Part shown: positions 17,002 to 24,641 of the stretch, piece by piece | How the letters are laid out: every line of letters starts with the position of its first letter | How positions within the stretch are numbered: the first letter of the stretch is position 1 | Source: Phycicoccus avicenniae | GTDB lineage: Bacteria; Actinomycetota; Actinomycetes; Actinomycetales; Dermatophilaceae | Direction: 5' to 3' | Length of the DNA stretch: 64,000 nt | Assembly (NCBI RefSeq): GCF_018139485.1 | Contig: NZ_JAGSNF010000004.1 | Coordinates: forward strand, 124,001 to 188,000 | Translations under genes and position numbers: made by a program | The notes under the pieces: generated by a model | Databases searched by the model: none | Told to the model about the DNA's origin: nothing | The model's input: the letters and a program-made list of their open reading frames with translations, nothing else

Positions 17002-17720
17002 ACGACGGGCCGGACGGCCCCGACTCTCGGCCCGCGGCCGCACCTCCGGGTGCGGCCGCGGTCTTCGGTGTGCGCCTGCCCCTGGCGGAGGCGTTCGTCG
17101 ACGTCCTCGTCGACACCGGCGTGAGCCACGGGCTCATCGGGCCTCGTGAGGTGCCGAGGATCTGGGAGCGGCACGTCCTGAACTGCGCCGTCGTCCAGGA
17201 CGCGTTCCCCGCGGGAGCCCGGGTCGTCGACGTCGGGTCGGGTGCGGGGCTCCCCGGTCTCGCGCTCGCGGTCGCACGACCGGACCTCGAGATGCACTTG
17301 GTCGAGCCCATGCTGCGGCGGACATCCTGGTTGCAGACCACCGTGGAACGGCTCGGACTCCAGGAGCAGGTCACGGTGCACCGGGGCCGCGCCGAGGACC
17401 TCGCCGGGGTGGTGTCTGCGCCGTGGGTCACGGCACGTGCGGTGGCCCGGCTCGACAAACTCGCCCGGTGGTGCGTGCCGCTCGTGTCGCCCGGGGGGAC
17501 GATGGTGGCGATGAAGGGCCGGTCCGCCGAGGAGGAGCTCGCCGAGTGCCGCACGGCCCTCGGCCGTGTCGGGGTCGTCGACGCGCGGGTCACCGGGCAC
17601 GGGGCCGGAATCCTCGAGGAAGCCGTCCTGACGGTCGACCTCACGGTCGGCGACCGGTCATCGCAGTCGAGGGGCGGAAGCGCGTCCGACCGCCGCCCGG
17701 GTCGACGTCGACGCGGCTGA
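16995..17720 (+). CDS. rsmG: 16S rRNA (guanine527-N7)-methyltransferase RsmG
   Basis: 241 residues; SAM-dependent methylation of 16S G527. The Rossmann motif is VVDVGSGAGLPGLALAVARP. Conserved segments are RIWERHVLNCAVV, EPMLRRTSWL, and the late VTARAVARLDKLARWC with the catalytic-region Arg-Ala. The C-terminal 20 residues are basic and variable. GTG start embedded in a parS-like sequence; no clear Shine-Dalgarno. Long known as gidB beside parAB. Confidence 0.94.
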   Translation: MEHDGPDGPDSRPAAAPPGAAAVFGVRLPLAEAFVDVLVDTGVSHGLIGPREVPRIWERHVLNCAVVQDAFPAGARVVDVGSGAGLPGLALAVARPDLEMHLVEPMLRRTSWLQTTVERLGLQEQVTVHRGRAEDLAGVVSAPWVTARAVARLDKLARWCVPLVSPGGTMVAMKGRSAEEELAECRTALGRVGVVDARVTGHGAGILEEAVLTVDLTVGDRSSQSRGGSASDRRPGRRRRG

Positions 17721-17872
17721 GCGCTGTTCTCGGGACGCGGTGACGAGGCCGGGCTCACCCGCTCGCGCCGGCCGCCATCCTCCCCGGCTCTCCGCGGAGG
17801 CGATCTCGGTCGCGGGGCCGCGCAGGTGCCAACGGTGGCGGCGACGGTGTGGGCTCTGTCAGCACTGTGCCG

Positions 17873-17888
17873 TGTTTCACGTGAAACA
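17873..17888. promoter_or_regulatory. parS centromere site
   Basis: TGTTTCACGTGAAACA, a perfect 16-bp parS; symmetry extends to 20 bp (17871-17890). Confidence 0.95.
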
Positions 17889-17900
17889 CGGGGCCCGAGC

Positions 17901-17914
17901 GTTTCACGTGAAAC
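17901..17914. promoter_or_regulatory. parS centromere site
   Basis: GTTTCACGTGAAAC, perfect 14-bp palindrome only 12 bp after the preceding parS. Confidence 0.94.
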
Positions 17915-18879
17915 GGTCGTCCATTGCGGTAGCGCTCGTCGATGGCTGGGTGGCTGGTCCGCTCGTTGTCGCTCCTCGCCGTGCCCCCGAGCCACCCGAC
18001 CGCAGTACCGTCCTCCGCCGTGACCGGGCGTGGGTCGTGCCCTGACCGGACCGGTCCTCAGGCCACCGGTCGTGACCAACGGGGGGCGTCGAGGGTGCGC
18101 GTCTGCGGCACGGGAAGAGTGGCCTCTCGGTCGGTCAGGTCCGACGTCACCGCGCCCATGCCCCGACCGTCGGCCTGGGACGGGTGACGACGTCACCGGC
18201 CGGGTCGCCCGGCGGCCGGGACCGACGCGGACCGACTGTCGGGTGCGGCACGGTCCCGACCCTGGCGCACCGAGGAGGATTCCGAGACCAGAGCCGGGGG
18301 GCGGGCCCGAGCCGCCGGCGTCGGCCCGGGGGGCGTCGGTCGACGGCCCGGCCGAACCGGTGCGCCGGGACGTCATCAACGAGCCGGGTCGGCGGCCTGC
18401 ACTCGAGGGCGCCCGGCTCGATGCAGCCGGCATGGGACCGCGGCGTCGAAGCGTCGAGCACCGGGACGTCGTACTCGGACCAGGGCCACCCAGGGGGACA
18501 TCACGCGCGGGGACAGCGGGTTCGGGGACGCCAGACCGGGGGACGCCGGAACCAGGGTGACGTGAGGGGCCCTGACCCGGGCACTGTCCTCCGGGCGGGG
18601 TGCAGGCTGTCCCGATCTCGTCGATGGCGACGACGCCGAGCTCGGGGCAGACGCTGCGGACGGCGAGCCGCACTCGTCCAAGGCCACGGTGCTGGACGCG
18701 CCAGGACCCGAAGGCCCCCGGTTGGACGCCACCGACGGACGCGACCGACCGACGCCACCGACGAGAGCACCGACCGCGACGGAGAGGAGGACGGGTCTCT
18801 CCTGACGACCCCGACGGAGGACCGGCCGGGGTAGCCGGCGTCCTCGCTCGGCGGCCTGCCCACGTCGAGGGGTGCGGCG

Positions 18880-19022
18880 TTGTCCACAGGTTGTCCACCG
18901 ATCACCACGGCGCGATCACATGACCGGCGTCACCCCTCACACCGCATGACGGCGCGGAAGTCCACACCGGTAGCGCCGCGTCGACGTCGCCTCGGCCGTG
19001 CGTCGTCCACCGCCTGTCCACA
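18880..19022. promoter_or_regulatory. DnaA-box-like cluster upstream of parA
   Basis: TTGTCCACA (18880-18888), TTGTCCACC (18891-18899) and CTGTCCACA (19014-19022) lie within 215 bp of the parA start. They could couple parAB expression to DnaA or form a satellite DnaA-titration site. Confidence 0.55.
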
Positions 19023-19094
19023 GGGGCACGGCCCGCTTTGGCGTGTCGGTCTCTCGTGATGTTGGATGGGCGCGGTCGTGAAGAGGAGGTCCCT

Positions 19095-20414
19095 GTGGGT
19101 GGACGACTGACGGACGGGAGCGCCCCTCCGGTGGCGGACGGGTTGGGCTTCCCCCGGCCTCCGGGTCGCACGGACGAGACGCTGGGATGGCCACGGTCCG
19201 TTTCACGTGAAACGGGTCCCGCGCCGGACGAGTCCACGCCGACCCCCACGGCGGACGCGGTGGCAGCAGGCCCGTCGCCCGCGACGGCCGCCGACGTCGC
19301 CGCGGACGTCATCGACCCCCATGACCCCCTTTCCGCGGATGCCCGGGTCGCTCGCGCCCCGGACGTGGCGCAGGGCGCCCCTGTTTCACGTGAAACGACC
19401 CCTGAGGTCACCGCAGAGGCCCTGCGGCGTAGCCTGTCCGAGGCGGCCCGGGAGGAGTCGCCGACGCACGACGACACCGAGGAGCGAGCCGCCATCGCCG
19501 CATCCATCCCGGGAGCAGACGACCTCACGCCGCTCGCCCAGGCGGTCGCCGCCGACGCGCGCAAGCGGATCACGCTTGCCGGACGCGTCGTCCCCCGCCC
19601 CCCGTCGACCCGCGTGCTCACCGTGGCGAACCAGAAGGGTGGCGTCGGCAAGACGACGACGACGGTCAACATCGCCGCGGCGCTCGCCCAGGCCGGCTCG
19701 ACCGTCCTCGTCATCGACCTCGACCCGCAGGGCAACGCGAGTACCGCCCTCGGCATCGAGCACCACTCCGAGGTCCCGAGCATCTACGACGTCCTCGTCG
19801 ACGGTGATGCCCTGTCGGAGGTCGTCCAGGCGTGCCCCGACATCGACGGTCTCTGGTGCGCGCCGGCGACCATCGACCTCGCCGGCGCCGAGATCGAGCT
19901 CGTCTCCCTCGTGGCGCGGGAGACCCGCCTGCAGAAGGCGGTCGACGCCTACGTGTCCGAGCGTCGGGCGGCCGGTGAGCCGGTCGACTACATCCTCCTC
20001 GACTGTCCGCCGAGCCTCGGGCTGCTCACCGTCAACGCCTTCGTCGCTGCGAGTGAGGTGTTCATCCCGATCCAGTGCGAGTACTACGCCCTCGAGGGCC
20101 TCTCGCAGCTGCTCAAGAACATCGAGCTCATCCGCAGCCACCTCAACCCGCGGCTGCACGTCTCGACGATCCTGCTCACGATGCACGACGCCCGGACGCG
20201 GTTGTCCGCACAGGTCGCGGAAGAGGTCCGCACCCACTTCTCGGAGCAGACCCTCGACGCGACCGTCCCCCGGTCGGTCCGGATCTCCGAGGCGCCGAGC
20301 CACGGCCAGACCGTCATGACCTACGACCCGAACAGCAGTGGAGCCCTGTCCTACCTCGCGGCGGCGGTCGAGATGGCCGAGCGCGGGGCGGCGACAGCGC
20401 AGGAGGAGAGCTGA
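19095..20414 (+). CDS. parA: Chromosome-partitioning ATPase ParA (Soj)
   Basis: 439 residues. The deviant Walker A ANQKGGVGKTTTTVNIAAAL lies near residue 180, followed by DLDPQGNAST and the switch LDCPPSLGLLTVNAF; IQCEYYALEGL and SEAPSHGQTVMTYD are classic ParA. The preceding 170 or so residues are a disordered acidic/Ala/Pro extension, much longer than in most ParA proteins. Two perfect parS sites are encoded inside it, each translating as VSRET. The GTG at 19095 is chosen because AGGAGG lies five bases upstream. Stop and parB start overlap by one base. Confidence 0.95.
   Translation: MGGRLTDGSAPPVADGLGFPRPPGRTDETLGWPRSVSRETGPAPDESTPTPTADAVAAGPSPATAADVAADVIDPHDPLSADARVARAPDVAQGAPVSRETTPEVTAEALRRSLSEAAREESPTHDDTEERAAIAASIPGADDLTPLAQAVAADARKRITLAGRVVPRPPSTRVLTVANQKGGVGKTTTTVNIAAALAQAGSTVLVIDLDPQGNASTALGIEHHSEVPSIYDVLVDGDALSEVVQACPDIDGLWCAPATIDLAGAEIELVSLVARETRLQKAVDAYVSERRAAGEPVDYILLDCPPSLGLLTVNAFVAASEVFIPIQCEYYALEGLSQLLKNIELIRSHLNPRLHVSTILLTMHDARTRLSAQVAEEVRTHFSEQTLDATVPRSVRISEAPSHGQTVMTYDPNSSGALSYLAAAVEMAERGAATAQEES
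19200..19213. promoter_or_regulatory. parS site inside parA
   Basis: GTTTCACGTGAAAC, perfect; read in the parA frame as VSRET. Confidence 0.94.
19383..19396. promoter_or_regulatory. parS site inside parA
   Basis: GTTTCACGTGAAAC, perfect; read in the same parA frame, again as VSRET, 183 bp (61 codons) after the previous site. Confidence 0.94.
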
Positions 20415-21472
20415 TGGCGGAGAAGCGCCGCGCCCTGGGACGGGGGCTCGGAGCCCTCATCCCCGCCCAGCCGACGACCGACCGTCCGGTCGACGTCTTC
20501 TTCAAGGACCGGGACGTCCCGACGGTCGACCCGGGCCAGGTACCGTCCGCACCCGGCGACGGCCCGGGACGCGACGGGGCGGCGGTCCCCGCGGAGGCCT
20601 CCGACGAGGGCGCGGCCGACGAGCAGCTGCAGCCCGTCCCCGGCGCCGCCTTCGCGGAGCTCCCGCTCGACGCGATCCGCCCGAACCCGCGCCAGCCGCG
20701 CACGGTGTTCGACGAGGACGAGCTCGCCGAGCTCGTCCACTCGATCCGCGAGATCGGTGTGCTCCAGCCGATCGTCGTCCGCCCGGCGCCCGGTGCGGGA
20801 CCGGACGACACGGTCCGCTACGAGCTCATCATGGGTGAGCGCCGGTGGCGCGCCAGCCGCGAGGCCGGCAAGGAGCGCGTGCCGGCCATCGTGCGCTCGA
20901 CGGACGAGGACGACCTGCTCCGGGACGCCCTCCTGGAGAACCTCCACCGCAGCCAGCTGAACCCCCTCGAGGAGGCGGCCGCCTACCAGCAGCTGCTCGA
21001 CGACTTCGGCTGCACCCAGGAAGAGCTCGCCGGCCGGATCGGACGCTCGCGGCCGCAGATCTCCAACACCCTCCGCCTGCTCCGGCTGCCGCCCGTCGTG
21101 GCCCGACGGGTCGCCGCGGGCGTCCTGAGCGCCGGGCACGCCCGTGCGCTCCTCGGCCTGTCCGATCCGGCGGCGATGGAGCGGATGGCGCAGCGGATCG
21201 TCGCCGAGGGCCTCTCCGTGCGCTCGGTCGAGGAGCTCGTCACCCTCGGGGAGGGCGACGGACCCGGCACCCGGCGACCGGCACCCCGGGCCGGGGGCCG
21301 GCGGCCGCAGCTGGACGACCTCGCCGCCGACCTCTCCGACCGGCTCGAGACCCGGGTGCGCATCGCCCTCGGGCAGCGCAAGGGACGCCTCACCGTGGAG
21401 TTCGCCTCGGTCGAGGACCTCAACCGGATCCTCGACGCGATGCACCTGCGGGGGGACGCACCCGCCGAGTGA
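20414..21472 (+). CDS. parB: Chromosome-partitioning protein ParB (Spo0J), CTPase
   Basis: 352 residues. It starts AEKRRALGRGLGALIP, the ParA-stimulating N-terminal motif. After a linker come the CTP-binding/clamp domain (LPLDAIRPNPRQPRTVFDEDEL, GVLQPIVVRP, MGERRWRAS, ENLHRSQLNPLEEAAAYQQL) and the parS-recognition HTH (CTQEELAGRIGRSRPQISNTLRLLRLP). The C-terminal dimerisation domain includes VRIALGQRKGRLTVEFASVEDLNRIL. ATG overlaps the parA stop; GGAGGAGAG precedes it. It should load on the five nearby parS-type sites. Confidence 0.97.
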   Translation: MAEKRRALGRGLGALIPAQPTTDRPVDVFFKDRDVPTVDPGQVPSAPGDGPGRDGAAVPAEASDEGAADEQLQPVPGAAFAELPLDAIRPNPRQPRTVFDEDELAELVHSIREIGVLQPIVVRPAPGAGPDDTVRYELIMGERRWRASREAGKERVPAIVRSTDEDDLLRDALLENLHRSQLNPLEEAAAYQQLLDDFGCTQEELAGRIGRSRPQISNTLRLLRLPPVVARRVAAGVLSAGHARALLGLSDPAAMERMAQRIVAEGLSVRSVEELVTLGEGDGPGTRRPAPRAGGRRPQLDDLAADLSDRLETRVRIALGQRKGRLTVEFASVEDLNRILDAMHLRGDAPAE

Positions 21473-21532
21473 CCGGCGACGGTTCCCGTCACGTCCGGGC
21501 GTGCACGAGCCCCGGAGACCGCAGCACACGGA

Positions 21533-21564
21533 ACGGCCCGGGCCCCTCGAGGGGCCCGGGCCGT
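21533..21564. terminator. Strong bidirectional terminator between parB and trxA
   Basis: A 32-bp perfect palindrome: 14-bp GC-rich arms (21533-21546 and 21551-21564) around TCGA, lying between convergent stops. It is one of the most perfect hairpins in the window. Confidence 0.85.
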
Positions 21565-21580
21565 CCGGCGTCGGTGCGGC

Positions 21581-21907
21581 TCAGCCGATGAAGGGCTCGA
21601 GCTCGCGGAGCAGCTTCGGCTTCGGCTGGGCGCCCATGATCGTCTTGACGATCTCGCCGCCCTGGTAGACGTGCATCGTCGGGATGCTCGTGATGCCGAA
21701 CTTGCCCGTCGTGCCCGGGTTCTCGTCGGTGTTGAGCTTGACGATCGTCAGCTTGTCACCGTGGTCGCGGTTGATCTCCTCGAGCACGGGGGCGACGGCG
21801 CGGCACGGACCGCACCACTCGGCCCAGAAGTCGACGAGGACCGGCTTGTCGCTCTGGAGGACGTCGGCGTCGAACGTCGCGTCGGTCGTGCTCGTGATGT
21901 CTGCCAT
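21581..21907 (-). CDS. trxA: Thioredoxin
   Basis: 108 residues, single thioredoxin domain. WAEWCGPCRAVAPVLEEI gives the redox pair C32/C35; the cis-Pro is in GITSIPTMHVYQGG. It reduces protein disulphides using electrons from TrxB, encoded immediately upstream (65-bp gap). AAAGGA precedes the ATG. In mycobacteria the same pair sits next to parB and sigM, as here. Confidence 0.97.
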   Translation of the reverse strand: MADITSTTDATFDADVLQSDKPVLVDFWAEWCGPCRAVAPVLEEINRDHGDKLTIVKLNTDENPGTTGKFGITSIPTMHVYQGGEIVKTIMGAQPKPKLLRELEPFIG

Positions 21908-21972
21908 GGGGGGTTCCTTTCGGTGGGGCTGGGGAGGAGGGACGGGGGAGGGGACCGGCGGGAGGGCCGGGG

Positions 21973-22902
21973 TCAGTGCGCGAGGAAGCGCTCGGCGTCG
22001 AGCGCCGCCGCGCACCCCGAGCCGGCGGCGGTGATGGCCTGGCGGTAGGTGTGGTCGACGAGGTCGCCGCAGGCGAACACGCCCGGTACGTTGGTCACCG
22101 AGGTGCGTCCCTCGGTGAGGACGTACCCCTCGGCGTCGAGGTCGACGACGCCCTTGACGAGCTCGTTGCGGGGGTCGTGCCCGATCGCGATGAACAGACC
22201 GGTCACCGGAACCTCCCGTGTGTCACCGGTCACGGTGTCCCGCAACGTGATTCCCGAGATCTTCTCCTCACCGTGGATGGCGTCGACGGCGCTGTTCCAC
22301 GCGAACCGGATCTTGTCGTTCGCCCGGGCGCGCTCGGCCATGATCCGGCTGGCACGCAGCTCGTCCCGGCGTACGACGACGGTGACGGACCGGGCGAACT
22401 TCGTGAGGAAGGTCGCCTCCTCCATCGCCGAGTCGCCACCGCCCACGACCGCGATGTCCTGGTCCCGGAAGAAGAACCCGTCGCACGTGGCGCACCACGA
22501 GACCCCGTGGCCGCTGAGCCGCTTCTCGTCCGGGAGCCCGAGCTCGCGGTAGGCGGACCCCATCGCGAGGATGACCGCGTGGGCACGGAACTCCTCGCCG
22601 CCCCCGGTGCGGACCAGCTTGACGTCGCCCTCGAGCTCGACGTGCTCGACGTCGTCGGTGAGGATCTCGGCGCCGAACCGCTCCGCCTGGCCGCGCATGT
22701 TCATCATGAGGTCGGGGCCCATGATGCCGTCGGTGAAGCCGGGGAAGTTCTCGACCTCGGTGGTGTTCATGAGCGCGCCGCCGGCGGTCACCGACCCCTC
22801 GATGACGAGGGGCTCGAGGTTCGCCCGGGCGGCGTACACCGCGGCGGTCCAGCCGGCGGGGCCGGAGCCGATGATGATGACGTTGCGGACGTCGGTGGTC
22901 AC
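21973..22902 (-). CDS. trxB: Thioredoxin-disulfide reductase
   Basis: 309-residue FAD/NADPH flavoenzyme. FAD loop [16 protein letters not shown] (12-27); redox pair WCATCDG (C137/C140); NADPH loop [12 protein letters not shown]; the C-terminal FAD motif [25 protein letters not shown]. The second of two nearby in-frame GTGs (22902) is preferred because AAGGGG is eight bases upstream of it and only two from the first. Cotranscribed with trxA. An inverted repeat overlaps the predicted promoter. Confidence 0.96.
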   Translation of the reverse strand: MTTDVRNVIIIGSGPAGWTAAVYAARANLEPLVIEGSVTAGGALMNTTEVENFPGFTDGIMGPDLMMNMRGQAERFGAEILTDDVEHVELEGDVKLVRTGGGEEFRAHAVILAMGSAYRELGLPDEKRLSGHGVSWCATCDGFFFRDQDIAVVGGGDSAMEEATFLTKFARSVTVVVRRDELRASRIMAERARANDKIRFAWNSAVDAIHGEEKISGITLRDTVTGDTREVPVTGLFIAIGHDPRNELVKGVVDLDAEGYVLTEGRTSVTNVPGVFACGDLVDHTYRQAITAAGSGCAAALDAERFLAH

Positions 22903-22950
22903 GAACACATCCCCTTGTGGTGCAGGTGGGTGGGAACCGCTACATGCGGT

Positions 22951-22970
22951 GATCTGTCGAACAGATCCTA
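22951..22970 (-). promoter_or_regulatory. trxBA promoter with overlapping palindromic operator
   Basis: GATCTGT-cga-ACAGATC (22951-22967) is a 7-bp-arm inverted repeat. On the minus strand TAGGAT (22970-22965) is a plausible -10, so the palindrome overlaps the -10 and the transcription start. Confidence 0.5.
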
Positions 22971-23083
22971 GGGCCGCCGTGTTCCACGCGGGCAGCGGCC
23001 CGCCGACGGGCACGCCACCGTCGGGACGTCGTCGCTGGTCAGCACACCGTGACCGGCGCGGGGCCTCGGAGCAGCGGCAGGGG

Positions 23084-23971
23084 TCAGCGGACCGTCACCG
23101 GCCCGGCGATGACGTCCGACGCGTCGGCGTCCTCACCTCCGCACGTCGCCGGCACCGCCCAGGCCGTCCGCGTCCCGTCCTCGGCCGTCGCGACGACGAG
23201 GGCCGCGTCCCGGGTCGTGCCGACGGCGGTGAGCCGGACGACGAGGGCGTCGGAGGCCGGGACACCGAGAGCGCTCGCGCAGGCGCGGGCCCGGGCGGGG
23301 TCGGCGAGGGCGTCGCCGTCGTCCGCGTCGTCGGCCCCGGCCTCGGGGAAGGTGTCGTACGGCGGGACGGCGAGCAGCGCCACGGCCGAGGCGATCCCGT
23401 CGGACGGGACCGTTCCCTCCGAGCCGACGACCCGCACCCGCGAGGCCTCGTCGGCCGCGACGAGCCGCACGGTCGTCCCGGGGGCCACGCCCTGGGGACC
23501 CTCGTCGGGTCCGGTCCCGGCGGAGGGGTCGCCGGCCGACTCCTCGGACCGCCGGTCCCCCTCCTGGGTGCCCAGGTCCTCGGCAGAGCCCTCGTCCGCC
23601 GCGCTGTCGGCACCGCCGCTGTCGCTCATGCCGAGCGAGGCCGAGACCCCGCCGGACTGGAACGCCTGGAGGGCGACGCCGCCGACACCGACCGCGACGA
23701 CCGCCGCGGCGGCGACACCGGCGACCCGCACGGCCGTCCGGCGGTGCAGTGGGACGACGGGTGCCAGGTGTCCACGACCGTCCGTCGAGGTGTCCGCGGA
23801 GGCCGGCTCGTCCGAGGTCTCCCACGGGGGGACCTGGGCGGCGACCGCGGCCTCGATCCGCGCGACGAGGTCGTCGGGCATGGGGCCGGGGTCGGGAAGC
23901 CCCCCGAGCAGGGCACGCATCCCCGTGGGGTCGTGCTCGATCGGGTCGCCGTCGTCGTGGCGCTGGCTCAC
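23084..23971 (-). CDS. Membrane-anchored anti-sigma-factor-like protein
   Basis: 295 residues. A cytoplasmic N-terminus with [24 protein letters not shown] is followed by one TM helix (about 79-104, [19 protein letters not shown]) and an extracellular acidic region with two Cys (CASALG, ATCGG). There is no HxxxCxxC zinc motif. It lies directly downstream of the ECF sigma gene on the same strand, the place of the M. tuberculosis anti-SigM protein, so it probably sequesters that sigma factor. The role is inferred from location and topology. Confidence 0.65.
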   Translation of the reverse strand: MSQRHDDGDPIEHDPTGMRALLGGLPDPGPMPDDLVARIEAAVAAQVPPWETSDEPASADTSTDGRGHLAPVVPLHRRTAVRVAGVAAAAVVAVGVGGVALQAFQSGGVSASLGMSDSGGADSAADEGSAEDLGTQEGDRRSEESAGDPSAGTGPDEGPQGVAPGTTVRLVAADEASRVRVVGSEGTVPSDGIASAVALLAVPPYDTFPEAGADDADDGDALADPARARACASALGVPASDALVVRLTAVGTTRDAALVVATAEDGTRTAWAVPATCGGEDADASDVIAGPVTVR

Positions 23972-24023
23972 GAGATGCTCCGGGGCGGGTCAGGAGGGGT
24001 GGTCGGGGACAGCAGGTAGGACG

Positions 24024-24641
24024 TCACGGCACGTCCTGGGGTTCCGTCGCGGCCGGGCCGTCGCCCGCCTCCGCTGAGGGTGGTCTCAGGACGGCGGCGA
24101 GGGCCTCGCGGCCCCGGAAGCAGCGGGACTTGACCGTCCCCTCGGCGACCCCGAGGACGACGGCGGCCTCGGCGACGGGCAGCCCGTGCATGTCGACGAG
24201 GACGAGCGCGGTCCGCTGGGCCTCGGGCAGCCGCGCGAGGGCCTCGCGGACGACGATGGCGGTCTCGGTCGACCCGTGGTGGTCGTGCCGGTCCGGCAGG
24301 TCGACCTCGCCGAGGTCGCCCGCGCGGCGGACCTTCGTCTTCTCCCGGCGGAGCCGGTCCAGACACGCGTTGACGACGATCCGGTGCAGCCACGTGGTGA
24401 CCGCGGCGTCGCCGCGGTAGGCGTCGGCCCGGCGGAACGCGGAGACGAAGGCCTCCTGGACCGCGTCCGCCGCGAGCTCGCGGTCCCCGCACGTGCGCAC
24501 GGCCACGGCGTACATCCGGTCCCGGTGCCGACGGAAGAGCTCGCCGAAGGCCACCCCGTCGTCGCCGGCGACGTGCTGGGCGAGCAGCGCCCGGTCGTCG
24601 AGCTCCGCGAGCCCGGCGGAGTCGGTCACGGCGGCACCCAT
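24024..24641 (-). CDS. sigM: ECF RNA polymerase sigma factor, SigM-like
   Basis: 205 residues. Region 2: FGELFRRHRDRMYAVAVRTCGDRELAADAVQEAFVSAFRRADAYRGDAAVTTWLHRIVVNACLDRLRR. Region 4: LPEAQRTALVLVDMHGLPVAEAAVVLGVAEGTVKSRCFRGREAL. No extra C-terminal domain. ATG overlaps the upstream pseudokinase gene's stop by one base, so translation is coupled. The neighbourhood trxA-trxB-anti-sigma-sigM-murJ matches the mycobacterial sigM locus. Confidence 0.92.
   Translation of the reverse strand: MGAAVTDSAGLAELDDRALLAQHVAGDDGVAFGELFRRHRDRMYAVAVRTCGDRELAADAVQEAFVSAFRRADAYRGDAAVTTWLHRIVVNACLDRLRREKTKVRRAGDLGEVDLPDRHDHHGSTETAIVVREALARLPEAQRTALVLVDMHGLPVAEAAVVLGVAEGTVKSRCFRGREALAAVLRPPSAEAGDGPAATEPQDVP

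Larger units (their letters stand above)
17721..19094. other. Long rsmG-parA intergenic region with parS and DnaA boxes
   Basis: 1374 bp in which I see no credible gene: all open frames are Arg/Pro/Gly-rich compositional products without initiation signals. It holds two perfect parS sites (17873-17888 and 17901-17914) and, near parA, several DnaA-box-like sequences (18880-19022). The rest is featureless GC-rich DNA. Orthologous gaps are usually much shorter. Confidence 0.6.

Noticed and set aside
17740..18834. Several open frames in the rsmG-parA spacer
   Set aside because: Arg/Pro/Gly-rich, no ribosome sites, no recognisable fold, and parS palindromes inside them explain part of the sequence.
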